Shown here piece after piece: positions 26,256 to 35,276 of a DNA stretch of 64,000 nucleotides. The DNA lies in contig CBDETG010000035.1 in assembly GCA_965242745.1 (NCBI GenBank), forward strand, positions 124,001 through 188,000. Reading direction: 5' to 3'. Under the pieces are notes generated by a model. It saw nothing but the letters and a program-made list of their open reading frames with translations, was not told the origin of the DNA and searched no databases. Every line of letters starts with the position of its first letter. The first letter of the stretch is position 1. A program made the position numbers and the translations under genes. Source of the DNA: JABAAI01 sp965242745 (GTDB lineage Bacteria > Spirochaetota > Leptospiria > Leptospirales > Leptonemataceae).

Positions 26256-26395
26256 GAATAAAAGGCATCCCCAGCTTCATGACATATAAAACGGCGTGCT
26301 TGTGATACAAATACGCCGCACTGACGCCGCATACTGCAACAAAGCCCCAGCTCCCCGGCCCTTGTATAAAAAACGTTTTTTGCTAAGAGCCGGTC

Positions 26396-28012
26396 TCAAA
26401 AATACAAGGAATACGAGAGACGGAGGTTGTAGTTTTGCATATGCTTGCTGTTGTGATCTTGCCCTTGATTGCGCAGAAAATCCAGTTTGAGAGCGCTAAG
26501 GGCCTGCGTATTTCCACTACGCTTGGCAGGCTTTGTATGTTCCAAAGGAAGAAGGAAAGAAGACTCGCCAAAATTGCGTTTTGCTTTGAACTGCCAGTGC
26601 TTGTATAAAAAATATATTCCCGATGCAAGTGAGAAGCCTGCCAGCGCTGCGCTAATTTGAGCGTATTGCGCATTTTGCCTGCTTTGCCTTTGCGCTTTGG
26701 CGCTTCCAGATGGGCTTTGGACGCCTCTTTCTTGCGCAATTGCGTCCTCATCACGGATTTGCTGCGCCTTGGAGTTAAAAAAGAGCCAGCCTGCAAACAT
26801 CAGCGCAGTGGCTCCAGAGCTTGCAAGCGCCGCTTGGCTGTACGTCAGCTTCCCTATAAGAAAGTTCTGCTCTTGGTAATAGCTGAGGGTATCGCCCCGC
26901 TGGAGCTTCAGTTTGATCTTAGGCGTGTTTTTTGCGTCAAGTACTAAAGTGATGTGGCGCTCAATGTAGTTTTTTTTATAGACACGCAGGCGATGCTTGC
27001 CTTCCGGGAGCGCTTTACGGCGCAAAGGGCTTTGGCCGAGATACTGCATATTCAGATAGACCTCCGCTCCCGGAGGCTCACTTTCTACTTCTAAGGAAGC
27101 TTTGTGCGTGATGGGCTGCATGTCTAAGAAGAGCTGCGTATTTTGCCCAGCTTTGAGTAATATTTTTTTTGAAAGACTTTTATATCCTTCGTGTACCAAA
27201 CGCAGATGATAGGAGCCTGCCAAGACTCTATGCTTAGTCAGGGGAGCTGTGCCTAAATAACTTTCATCTAAATAGACATGAGCGCCCTTTACAGAGTCCA
27301 GTGAAAACAAAAGCATATTGTCAGCCCAGAAAATACCTTCTGCAAATTCTACTAAGGAAGCCAAGTTGTAAGGCTCAGAAGAGGAGGTACCTAAGGAATG
27401 TACAAATATATGCCCAGAGACAGCATCGCATAGGAAAAAGCCGTAAGCTAAAATGCTTTTATCATCATAAGGACGATAGATAAGGCCAGCCAGAATATAA
27501 TCCACGTCTAATTCTTGAGCTGTGGCTAAAAGCTTTCTTCTAAGCGCTTTTTTTGCCTCAGCCTCAGCCCTAAGGCCGCCTTGCCAATGCCTGGCAAATA
27601 TGCCCTCTAAGTTTTCTTGAGAGAGCCTTTTTGTATTGATGATAAGCCTTGCGCGCTGCTCCAAGTCTGCCTCGTGTTTGGGAGATAGGCCATGCGTGTA
27701 ATAACGTTTTTTCTTTTCTTGCTCTATAGGCTTTACTTGAGGCAGGATGCGCATGACTTCCTGAGGATGAGACAAAGTAACATAAGCGATATGTGACAAT
27801 CGTCCTGCCAGAAATTTGGCTAGGGAAAGAGATAAATGCGCAAGGAGCTCGTCTTTTTGCGCTTGGTACATGTTCAAAATAAGCAGCCGTCTTTCTGATT
27901 CATAAACGTTAAGAGATGCGGTGTTGCGCGCTCCTAAGTCAGAAAACATAGCAGCGCCGAGAGCTGCCAAAAGGCATAGGGAAAAGCAAAATTGTCTCAA
28001 CCTAACAAACAA
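26396..28012 (-). CDS. PEGA-domain envelope protein
   Basis: 538 residues. It has a signal peptide (residues ~1-28) and a ~200-residue N-terminal part of unknown fold that includes ILAGLIYRPYDDKSILAYGF. Two PEGA repeats follow: KGAHVYLDESYLGTAPLTKH ... GSYHLRLVHEGY and EPPGAEVYLNMQYLGQSPLR ... GKHRLRVYKKNY. PEGA domains are extracytoplasmic and occur in surface or cell-wall linked proteins, often in spirochaetes and myxobacteria. A late hydrophobic segment (AALASSGATALMFAGWLFF) and a second near ISAALAGFSLASGIYFLY suggest membrane anchoring. Its stop codon lies inside a 17-nt word shared with the ftsK upstream region. Confidence 0.75.
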   Translation of the reverse strand: MFVRLRQFCFSLCLLAALGAAMFSDLGARNTASLNVYESERRLLILNMYQAQKDELLAHLSLSLAKFLAGRLSHIAYVTLSHPQEVMRILPQVKPIEQEKKKRYYTHGLSPKHEADLEQRARLIINTKRLSQENLEGIFARHWQGGLRAEAEAKKALRRKLLATAQELDVDYILAGLIYRPYDDKSILAYGFFLCDAVSGHIFVHSLGTSSSEPYNLASLVEFAEGIFWADNMLLFSLDSVKGAHVYLDESYLGTAPLTKHRVLAGSYHLRLVHEGYKSLSKKILLKAGQNTQLFLDMQPITHKASLEVESEPPGAEVYLNMQYLGQSPLRRKALPEGKHRLRVYKKNYIERHITLVLDAKNTPKIKLKLQRGDTLSYYQEQNFLIGKLTYSQAALASSGATALMFAGWLFFNSKAQQIRDEDAIAQERGVQSPSGSAKAQRQSRQNAQYAQISAALAGFSLASGIYFLYKHWQFKAKRNFGESSFLLPLEHTKPAKRSGNTQALSALKLDFLRNQGQDHNSKHMQNYNLRLSYSLYF

Positions 28013-28094
28013 AGGCCTTAAGCAAAAACAAGACTCTGAGGAGTCAGGAGAATGCGGCGGCCTAAGCTATGCGCAAAAAAGCGCTTCATACTCC

Positions 28095-28388
28095 TTAGGA
28101 TCGTTTTTTAGCAGTGTCCAGTAATTTTAATATGTCTTCGATAAACTGTTTATGCTCGTACAGTACAGACTGCAGCTCCTGATGCTTATTGGCCTGCATA
28201 TATTTACGCACCAATTCTCCCATAGATTGACGTATCATGCCGTCTAGGTTGGCGCTATCTGCTTTTGCCGTATCGGCCCGAGTGCGCATAATGTTGCTAA
28301 TCCTTTGACCTCGCTTGGTGCGTGCCTCTTGGCTGGGCCCGTGACCCTGCAAAAACTTCTTGAGACTTTCAGGGCTAAAATTTTCCAT
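28095..28388 (-). CDS. Small helical protein of unknown function
   Basis: 97 residues from ATG 28388. A longer frame to 28529 would add a hydrophobic start, but it is less likely because the sequence there looks like a promoter/leader. The protein is charged and predicted helical (ESLKKFLQGHG, LDGMIRQSMGELVRKYMQ, HKQFIEDILKLLDTAKKR) with no signal peptide. I recognise no family. It is transcribed divergently from the LytR-C gene at 28607 and is followed closely by the PEGA gene on the same strand. Confidence 0.55.
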   Translation of the reverse strand: MENFSPESLKKFLQGHGPSQEARTKRGQRISNIMRTRADTAKADSANLDGMIRQSMGELVRKYMQANKHQELQSVLYEHKQFIEDILKLLDTAKKRS

Positions 28389-28606
28389 ACAATATAAAGA
28401 GAGTTTTCGGGGAAAGGCTACGCATAAATCTAAGCTTTTTTCAAAGACTAAGCTGACTAAAGAAGCGATATAAAACGAAGCTGCGAAAAGCTGTAAATCA
28501 AAGAAGTTTACTCTGCTCCAGTAGCGCATGGGAGCCCGGAGCTGTCAAGTATATCTAAAGTGAATCCTGAAGGGAGTCTACTTTTTTCTAAAAAAGGAGA
28601 GAGCAT

Positions 28607-29761
28607 TTGCGTGCATTATGGACCTTACTATGCGCTTTGAGCTTGTGTTTGCTGTGGCTCTTGTATTGGCGTTTATCGGGTAATCATGTAGATGTTTTGC
28701 TCAAAAAAGATACGCCCTTTGCATTACGACTCGCTATAAAAGACGATAGACCAGGGCAGGCTTCATCCGCCCCCTTGGCTTTCTTAGCGCATCTTATTCT
28801 CTTCCCAAAATACAAACGTATCCTTTTGTACTCCTTAAACACCAAGGCCTATAAAGGCAGAAATTGGATAAGAAAGCTGAGCCCTGCAGATGCTGATAAT
28901 CTTAGCCAATACACGGGGATAAAGACGCTGGGTTACATACATCTCCGAGCCAGCCAGGGGGCAAGATTGCTGGATTTAGCAGGGGGCCTGCATTTCTTTT
29001 CAGATCAAACTCTTTTTCTAAAGCAGGCCAGATACCAATATCCACGGGGATTGCGCTATTATCCGGGAGAGCATGTCACGGAATATATGACACATGAAGA
29101 GGCAGGCCTTCCTAGTAAACTTTCTAAAAAGTCCACGCACGATCATATGGAGCTTTTGTTCCGCCAAGAATCCATGCTGCTTAATCTTTTTTGGCACCGC
29201 GCTAAAATAGCAGAGCATTTAGGAGACAGCAGGCTGCAAAACTTTGCTATGTCTTTACTCGAGACAGACTTGAGCCAGCCTGAGCTGCAAAGCTTGATGG
29301 CCTATATTCTCGCAAAGGACGTGCATATGAGTGTCCATGAAGCGCCTTTGGCTTTAGGGAAATCGCAGGTTTTGATCGTTAAAGAAAATAGAGCTCAGGC
29401 CTTATTTCAAAAAAAACTAAAGCAATTCAAGAAAAGATGGGCTGAGATGCAAAGGCAAAAAGACGCTTCTTATACCCTGCGGCTGCTGAATGGGACCTAT
29501 AAGAAAGGCCTGGGAAGGAAGCTAAAAAATGTTCTCCAGAGCCGGCATATCCAAATTTTGGATGTAGATAATCATGAGAAGAAACCCATAAAAGGCACAG
29601 CGCTTATTGTTCTCTCCGGCAACAGTTTTGAAGCTGCGCATTTTATGAAAATTCTCAATATCAAGCCACTCTACGTTAGTTTCCAACGTCAGGCATCTGA
29701 TGTGGACCTTGTTCTGCTGCTTGGAGAAGATTTTCAGCTAAGGCAAATCAAACTCAAATGA
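28607..29761 (+). CDS. LytR-C (LCP-like) membrane-anchored protein
   Basis: 384 residues. An N-terminal hydrophobic anchor (LWTLLCALSLCLLWLLYW) is followed by a region that loosely follows the LytR-CpsA-Psr order (LILFPKYKRILLYSLNTKAY, LLDLAGGLHFF, YYPGEHVTEYM) without a clear set of LCP arginines. The C-terminal ~90 residues match the LytR_C domain (LRLLNGTYKKGLGRKLKNVL, ALIVLSGNS, VDLVLLLGEDF). LCP proteins attach glycopolymers to the wall; here an envelope role is likely but enzymatic activity is doubtful. The start is TTG 28607, supported by AAAAAGGAGAGAG about 7 nt upstream and no in-frame ATG nearby. Confidence 0.7.
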   Translation: MRALWTLLCALSLCLLWLLYWRLSGNHVDVLLKKDTPFALRLAIKDDRPGQASSAPLAFLAHLILFPKYKRILLYSLNTKAYKGRNWIRKLSPADADNLSQYTGIKTLGYIHLRASQGARLLDLAGGLHFFSDQTLFLKQARYQYPRGLRYYPGEHVTEYMTHEEAGLPSKLSKKSTHDHMELLFRQESMLLNLFWHRAKIAEHLGDSRLQNFAMSLLETDLSQPELQSLMAYILAKDVHMSVHEAPLALGKSQVLIVKENRAQALFQKKLKQFKKRWAEMQRQKDASYTLRLLNGTYKKGLGRKLKNVLQSRHIQILDVDNHEKKPIKGTALIVLSGNSFEAAHFMKILNIKPLYVSFQRQASDVDLVLLLGEDFQLRQIKLK

Positions 29762-29815
29762 GCTAAAGCTGCTATACATAAGAGCTGGCCTTGCAAAGTC
29801 GCTGCCATAAGCGTC

Positions 29816-30649
29816 TTACAATTCCCCGATTTTTTGCCTAAATTGCACAGCCTGAGGAGCGCGCAGATCTCTTGTAAAACGAAAAGCGCCCTTTGCTCCA
29901 AGGAGTATCAGCGTAGAGCCCATAGCAAAATAAGCCATCTCTTCTCCCTGCGCTATTTTGATCGCTTTCTCATACCTGTGACTGCGCGTCTTTCTTTGCC
30001 ATGTATTGGTCTGGACAGAGCTGTCATAATTTAAGTTTATAGAACCCACGTTTACAGCTCCAATTTTCACTATAGCCATAATAGCTTTCCCTGACATAAA
30101 AAAAGTGATAAGGCGTTCGTTACGCACAAATAGTTTAGGGAAAATAGTCACAGCCTTCGTATTCACGGGCAAGAGACGGCCTGGCACATAGAGATAACCG
30201 AGTATTTTCATATCGCAGGGAGCGTAGATACGGTGGCAGTCACGGGGCGAAAGATAAAAGAGGGCATACTCTCCTCCTGAGAAGCTATGCTCGTAATCAG
30301 AACGAAATAAAAGCTCGCCAAGGCTATACTTACGCCCCTTTGCCTGGATCAGAGTATTATTCCTGATAGGACCTGCTATAGAAAGGAGGCCGTCTACCGG
30401 AGCCAGCAGGGCTTTTTTAGAGTTTTTAGGCATGGGGCGGGCATTGGATTTGAGGCGCCGCGTAAAGAAGTGATTGAGGCTGTGGTAAGCGCTCAGCTCC
30501 TCTTCGCTTTCTTCCAGATTTACCCCGTAACAGAGACTGTACAAGCGCAGTATGGGAAGCTGTATAGCTTTGGGATACGCAATACGACTTAGTATGCCAA
30601 AGAAGCGGCTAAGGAGCGCGGTAGGGAGGAGATAGAATAGATATAGCAT
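29816..30649 (-). CDS. psd: Phosphatidylserine decarboxylase
   Basis: 277 residues. It converts phosphatidylserine to phosphatidylethanolamine at the inner membrane. The pyruvoyl-forming site is GST (Gly244-Ser245-Thr246) in MGSTLILL. Asp86 in APVDG and His139 in SPRDCHRIYAP complete the expected self-cleavage triad. Other family blocks are YHSLNHFFTRRLK and VGAVNVGSI-like KIGAVNVGSIN. The N-terminus is hydrophobic. It converges with the LytR-C gene and lies 36 nt downstream of secF on the same strand, so it may be read from the yajC-secDF transcript. Confidence 0.94.
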   Translation of the reverse strand: MLYLFYLLPTALLSRFFGILSRIAYPKAIQLPILRLYSLCYGVNLEESEEELSAYHSLNHFFTRRLKSNARPMPKNSKKALLAPVDGLLSIAGPIRNNTLIQAKGRKYSLGELLFRSDYEHSFSGGEYALFYLSPRDCHRIYAPCDMKILGYLYVPGRLLPVNTKAVTIFPKLFVRNERLITFFMSGKAIMAIVKIGAVNVGSINLNYDSSVQTNTWQRKTRSHRYEKAIKIAQGEEMAYFAMGSTLILLGAKGAFRFTRDLRAPQAVQFRQKIGEL

Positions 30650-30685
30650 GACTAATACAGCTTTGCTTATGCAAAAGGGCGCAGG

Positions 30686-31681
30686 CTACAGACGTTTTAG
30701 TTTTTTGCGAAGCACTCCGTAGTAATGCACGCATGGGGCAGCGATGAAAAGAGAAGAATAGGTGCCTATCAAGACGCCAAAGAGAATGACAACCGCGAAA
30801 TCACGTAAAGAGCGTTCACCTCCTAAGAGGATCGCCGCCACAGCAAGCAAAGTAAGCAAGGAAGTGATCATAGTACGGGAAAGGGTCTGAGTTAAGGAAA
30901 TGTTTACGATTGCTTTGCTCGTGGCCTGCGCTCCTTCTTGGGAATTCTCCCGAATGCGGTCAAAGATAACAATGGTATCGTTGATGGAATAGCCTAAAGT
31001 TGTAAGGACAGCGGCCAGCACAGGTATGCTTGGCTCTATGCGCATGACGCCGACAAGGCCAAGCGTAAAAAGCAGATCATGGATAAGAGCGCAGGAAGAG
31101 CCGATGGCAAAGGGCAGGTCAAAACGAAAACTTAGATAGAGGCCTATGGCAATAATCGTGTAAATCAAAATGCGCAGGGCGGTCTGCGTTAAGTTTGCTC
31201 CATAACTGGCGGCAATCGTTTCACTGGAAAGAACAGCTTCAGGGGCTATGTTTAGCAGGGGCAGGAGCTTTGCTTCTATTTCTCCCGTAATGCTTGCGCT
31301 TTCCTGAGCAGCCGTGTCTAACATGCCCTGCTTCCTAAGCTCTGCGCGCCTTGCCTGCCGCTCTGCTTCTTTTGCAGCAACGATAGCCGCTAACTTATCC
31401 CTGAGCTCTGGTCCAAATTCCAAATCCCAGTGATTCTCAACAAGGCTAGTCTGTCTTATTATGTAATCTTCTCCTAAATCAGATTTTTTTAGCGCATCTT
31501 CCAGCTCTTTTTTCCCCATATGCTCCGGCAGTTGTAAAGAAAAACGTATTCCTCCATCAAAACTCAAAGAAGCAGCAAAGCCGCCATAATGCAAATAGGT
31601 CACAGCAAGCATGCCCACGATGGCGCAGAAAGACAGAGACATAAAGAAGCCTTGGTATTTGCTAAAGTTGATTTCCTTCAT
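30686..31681 (-). CDS. secF: Protein translocase subunit SecF
   Basis: 331 residues with six expected membrane helices. Family blocks: FDGGIRFSLQL near the N-terminus, IIAIGLYLSFRFDLPFAIGS, TLGYSINDTIVIFDRIREN and SLTQTLSRTMITSLLTLLAV. With SecD and YajC it uses the proton gradient to help proteins through SecYEG. The start ATG overlaps the secD stop (ATGA), a sign of translational coupling. A long charged loop (about residues 90-150) containing KEAERQARRAELRKQ is unusual but sits in the periplasmic domain. Confidence 0.95.
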   Translation of the reverse strand: MKEINFSKYQGFFMSLSFCAIVGMLAVTYLHYGGFAASLSFDGGIRFSLQLPEHMGKKELEDALKKSDLGEDYIIRQTSLVENHWDLEFGPELRDKLAAIVAAKEAERQARRAELRKQGMLDTAAQESASITGEIEAKLLPLLNIAPEAVLSSETIAASYGANLTQTALRILIYTIIAIGLYLSFRFDLPFAIGSSCALIHDLLFTLGLVGVMRIEPSIPVLAAVLTTLGYSINDTIVIFDRIRENSQEGAQATSKAIVNISLTQTLSRTMITSLLTLLAVAAILLGGERSLRDFAVVILFGVLIGTYSSLFIAAPCVHYYGVLRKKLKRL

Positions 31682-33600
31682 AGTTTTGCTTTTGCTTTTA
31701 CTCCAAAGCCTATAGAAAGCCTTCGCATAGGCAAAAAGCGCGCTGCCCAGTCAAAGAGAAGGCGTGAAAGATATAGAGCCGTAAACATAGAAGTAAGCAG
31801 GCCAAAAAAGATGACTATGGCAAAGCCCATAATAGGCCCGTCCCGCGGCATCCATAAAATAATGGCTGCTATCAGAGTTGTTACATTGGCATCTACTATG
31901 GTCCAGGTGGAGGCATGGAAGCCGGTTTCTATAGCAAGCATGGGGCTCTTGTTTTCTCTTAATCCCTCTTTGATCTTCTCAAAGATAATGACGCTTGCGT
32001 CTACTGCCATACCCACAGTCAGAATAATCCCAGCAATGCCGGGCAGGGTAAAAGTAAATTCCAGCAGACTCATGATGCCCATCATGATGAGCAGGTTGCA
32101 AAAAAGAGCGATAACGGCAATGCAGCCGCAGAGATGGTAGTACAAGATCATAAAGAAGAGCACAGCGCCATAACCTATCATGATCGAGATGAGCCCCGCT
32201 TCAATGGAGCTGCGTCCTAAGGTTGGTCCTACTGAGGAAACGGAAAGCAGTTCCATAGGTATGGGCAGCGCTCCTTCTTGAATCACATTGCTAATCTCTC
32301 TTGACTCTCTTTCACTGAATTGCCCGCTGATTACGCCGCTTCCTCCGTAAATGGCTTCCCGCAAAACAGGGTCCGACATGACTCTGTCTCCCCATAAAAT
32401 AGCCATACGCTTTCCTACGTTTTCTTTCGTAAGGTCCCCGAACTTCTTGGCGCCCTCTCCTGTAAGGCGAAAATAGATTTGAAACCAAGCGCCGTTTGGA
32501 TCACGGCCAGACCAGGCGCTCTCCATTTCGCTGCCGTCAAGCAGCGGGGGGCCAAGCACTCGGAACTCACGCGGCAGCAAAGGGGAGTTTACTTTGTTTC
32601 TGGCGCGGCGCCAATGCAAAAAGAGGCGACCTTCTTTGCTTGTTAGTTTTGAACGCTTGATGATAGAATCCAAAAGAATCTGGACCTCTTCAGGATTGAA
32701 TATCTTCCTGCGGTAAATCTTTCTCATAGCCTGCAGGTCTTCTCGGTTTTGGGCTATGCCTGCGACTCTCCTTGTGGCATCATCATTTACTATGCGGTAT
32801 TCTACTGTTACAGTATCCTTGATGCGGGCAAGCACCTCTTTCGAATTAGCTACCCCCGGCATATCCACAGCAACGCTATAACTGCTTTCTTGGACGCGTA
32901 CTTCTGGTTCTGTTAGGTTTTGGGAAGCCAGGCGTTTATCAATCACGTCTTTTGCGTTCTGTAAAAGCTCAAGCTTTTGGCCTTCTTCCAGCACAAGCCT
33001 TGCCTCTAAGCTTGCGATCTCATTTTCTTTTTCGCTTTGTTTTTGCGGGTCTTTTTCTGTCTTGAGCTCTGCTTGGAGTTTTGCTATCTGAGGTAATAAT
33101 TTTTCTTTCATGCGCTCCAGATAGCTTTGAAAATCTGCCCGGAAGACTGCTCTCATGCCTCCTTGTAAGTCCAGACCTAGTTTGATCTTCAGGTTTTTGC
33201 TTGCTTTATCACGTAAGGAACCCAGAAAGGCCTCGATGGGATGAGGGAGTATGCGGCTGAGATAGGGATTGATCAGATCAGGCCGGGCCTGAACTAGCTC
33301 ATTGAGCTGAGCTGCCGTGACAAAACTATCTTCGATAATACAGCGATATTCTTCTGGAAGCCCGTCTCCCTCTTGGGCCCTGCATTGCTTGCCGGGGAAA
33401 AAATACGCCAAGCCCTTTTTGGAGTCCTGTAAAAATGCAGTGATGTCCTTTGAACTAACAGGTTTTTTTTCTGACTTGGGAGACGGCAGATTCTTGTGGA
33501 AAGCTATGACAAGTTTCTGAGGTAAAACATTAGGCAGAAAAAAAAAGCAAGAAAGTCCCAGCGCTATAAGCGCCAGAGTTGTACGCGGCCATAGATTCAT
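31678..33600 (-). CDS. secD: Protein translocase subunit SecD
   Basis: 640 residues. LGLDLQGGMRAVFRAD marks the first periplasmic strand region, KRLASQNLTEPEVRVQ and DMPGVANSKEVLARIKDT the P1 domain. The C-terminal membrane part has SSVGPTLGRSSIEAG and LPGIAGIILTVGMAVDASVI. An inserted coiled-coil stretch at about residues 180-230 (KEKLLPQIAKLQAELKTEKD) is longer than in E. coli. The gene lies between secF (4-bp overlap) and an uncharacterised membrane protein that separates it from yajC. Confidence 0.96.
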   Translation of the reverse strand: MNLWPRTTLALIALGLSCFFFLPNVLPQKLVIAFHKNLPSPKSEKKPVSSKDITAFLQDSKKGLAYFFPGKQCRAQEGDGLPEEYRCIIEDSFVTAAQLNELVQARPDLINPYLSRILPHPIEAFLGSLRDKASKNLKIKLGLDLQGGMRAVFRADFQSYLERMKEKLLPQIAKLQAELKTEKDPQKQSEKENEIASLEARLVLEEGQKLELLQNAKDVIDKRLASQNLTEPEVRVQESSYSVAVDMPGVANSKEVLARIKDTVTVEYRIVNDDATRRVAGIAQNREDLQAMRKIYRRKIFNPEEVQILLDSIIKRSKLTSKEGRLFLHWRRARNKVNSPLLPREFRVLGPPLLDGSEMESAWSGRDPNGAWFQIYFRLTGEGAKKFGDLTKENVGKRMAILWGDRVMSDPVLREAIYGGSGVISGQFSERESREISNVIQEGALPIPMELLSVSSVGPTLGRSSIEAGLISIMIGYGAVLFFMILYYHLCGCIAVIALFCNLLIMMGIMSLLEFTFTLPGIAGIILTVGMAVDASVIIFEKIKEGLRENKSPMLAIETGFHASTWTIVDANVTTLIAAIILWMPRDGPIMGFAIVIFFGLLTSMFTALYLSRLLFDWAARFLPMRRLSIGFGVKAKAKL

Positions 33601-33615
33601 TCCTCTTTCCCTGTC

Positions 33616-34410
33616 TTAATCTTTCTTCTTGCTCGAGTTCGCATGAGAGCGCATTCTGTACAGAAATAAGCCTAGCAGGAGAGCAAAGACAATCAGAGCA
33701 TTGAAGATAGTGCGTTTACTTGGAAGCTTTGTTTCTGTTTCTGCGCCCTGATCGCGAAACTTATCTTTTGCGAAGTCGGGCGCTTCTTTTAGCTGCTCTT
33801 CTTTGGATGAGGGTAAGGCTTGCATCTCTAAGGCCTTGCCAGACCTGATATTTTTTTCATCAAGGCTTCTTTGGTATCCGGGTAAAAGCTGCAGCTCAAA
33901 GCTTGGCAGCTCCACTATTGTTCCTATGATGCCATCTCTTTTACTTCGCCTTTCTTTCTTGAGGCTTTGCCTTGCAGCAGGCTTGCTTGCTTTGTCTCTG
34001 CCTTGCTTCCACTCTGAAAGGCCTTGTACCGGCGCCTGCGCAGATTCCCCAAGAGGGGCTTGCTTTCTTTTTTGCGTATTTTGACCTGCCTTCTTTGGCT
34101 TAGGCTTTATGATGCTTGGCTGCTTTTGGCTTAGGGGAGATGATTGCGCCCCTTTGTCTGACTCTAATACAGAACCCGGCCCTGCCTGCTTCCCAGAATC
34201 TATATCTTCCTTTGCCTTTGGCGCTATAGGTTTCTTCTTGGCAGGCGCAGGCGCTTCTATGGCAGTAGTATTGGAATCCTTCTCAGGGCTATGCTCTTGG
34301 GCAAAGAGGGCTGAGCTAAGGAGAAGCATAGTAAGAACGTATATAGAAGAAAACGCAAAGCTATGCGGCGCCAGCTTTTGTTTTCTATGAAGCAAGAAGA
34401 AAAAGCGCAT
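33616..34410 (-). CDS. Uncharacterised exported protein between yajC and secD
   Basis: 264 residues from ATG 34410, which places the start 11 nt after the yajC stop and gives a clear signal peptide (FAFSSIYVLTMLLLSSALFA). The product is Lys/Pro/Ser-rich and low in complexity (about residues 40-160). It has a compact segment GIIGTIVELPSFELQLLPGY and a C-terminal membrane helix (IFNALIVFALLLGLFLYRM) with a basic end. A membrane-tethered periplasmic linker protein is the likely form. Its position inside the SecDF-YajC operon suggests a role in export, which is inference from context only. Confidence 0.7.
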   Translation of the reverse strand: MRFFFLLHRKQKLAPHSFAFSSIYVLTMLLLSSALFAQEHSPEKDSNTTAIEAPAPAKKKPIAPKAKEDIDSGKQAGPGSVLESDKGAQSSPLSQKQPSIIKPKPKKAGQNTQKRKQAPLGESAQAPVQGLSEWKQGRDKASKPAARQSLKKERRSKRDGIIGTIVELPSFELQLLPGYQRSLDEKNIRSGKALEMQALPSSKEEQLKEAPDFAKDKFRDQGAETETKLPSKRTIFNALIVFALLLGLFLYRMRSHANSSKKKD

Positions 34411-34420
34411 GGGATAGTAA

Positions 34421-34786
34421 TTAACCGGCTTTTTTAGGAGTTTTGCCTTTCTCGCGCACCTGACTAAGAGCTGAACGTAAAAATTCAATGCGCACGCCAT
34501 CGCCCACATTTACCAAAATACTTTCATCTTTCACGGCAGCGACTGTGCCTAAAATGCCGCTGCCTGTGACAACAGGATCACCTTTTTTCAAGGAAGCCAG
34601 CATAGCTTTTTTCCTCTTCTCTTCTTTCTTTTGCGGGTAGATCAAAAGAAAGTAGATAAGAACAAAGATAGCTCCCATCATAAGGAAAGTAGAAGCCCCC
34701 ATAGCGTCTTGGGCTGGCTTTTGCGTGGGACTTTGCGCTGGGCTTTCTGTTACTTGCTGCGCCAAATAAAAATAAAGTTGTGACAT
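34421..34786 (-). CDS. yajC: Preprotein translocase subunit YajC
   Basis: 121 residues: a membrane helix (MMGAIFVLIYFLLIYPQKKEEKRKK), then LKKGDPVVTGSGILGTVAAV and VNVGDGVRIEFLRSALSQV, the defining YajC features. It is the first gene of yajC-(unknown)-secD-secF-(psd). TGGAGTC lies directly before the ATG. An inverted-repeat element begins 48 nt upstream of the start, so the promoter must lie in the short gap or within that element. Confidence 0.94.
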   Translation of the reverse strand: MSQLYFYLAQQVTESPAQSPTQKPAQDAMGASTFLMMGAIFVLIYFLLIYPQKKEEKRKKAMLASLKKGDPVVTGSGILGTVAAVKDESILVNVGDGVRIEFLRSALSQVREKGKTPKKAG

Positions 34787-34833
34787 GACTCCACGTAGGA
34801 ATACATGCTATATTCTGTCTATCATATTTTATT

Positions 34834-35266
34834 GGGCAAAATCAATTTCCAATTAGGACAGCCATGAAAGAAGGCGTCAAATAATCATTCGGTCTTTGGC
34901 AATGTATATAAAACATTTACGCGTTTGCAGCTTTCGAAACTGTGTCAAAAAAAGGTCATGGCCAAACTTGTGTATGGCTTAAAAGCGCAAAGGATGAAGA
35001 TATTACTGCGATCATTTGTGAGGGCGGCAGCGAAAATAAAGATTGGCAGCGCATGCTGCATACTCTTGTCTACAGTTGCGATCCTGGTAAAGCATATCAA
35101 AAAGGCTTGGTGGAGTAGACGAACGCTATACTCGACAAAGTATGTACCATCGCTTGTTTGTTCATGCAAAAAGATATTTACAGATTGTTGAAAAACATGC
35201 GCAGAGTTTCATGGAATAGTCGCTTGGCCCCTAGTCTATGCTTGTCCTAATTTGAAATTGAAATAG
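34834..35266. mobile_element. Inverted-repeat element, copy B (uninterrupted)
   Basis: About 430 bp. The left end reads ATCAATTTCCAATTAGGACA and the right end TGTCCTAATTTGAAATTGAA; read on the opposite strand, the right end matches the left with few differences, so these are terminal inverted repeats of about 20 bp. The interior shares blocks with copy A and provides the unoccupied form of the IS903-like insertion site (ATTGTTGAAAAACATGCGCA near 35184). One plus-strand frame reads DEDITAIICEGGSENKDWQR and then stops, perhaps a relic of a gene. The right end lies about 10 nt from the stop of the adjacent methyltransferase. Confidence 0.6.
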
Positions 35267-35276
35267 CAACATAGAC

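Noticed and set aside
34925..35191. 88-codon plus-strand gene in element copy B
   Set aside because: No SD, not preserved in copy A, and it overlaps another, better-looking relic frame.
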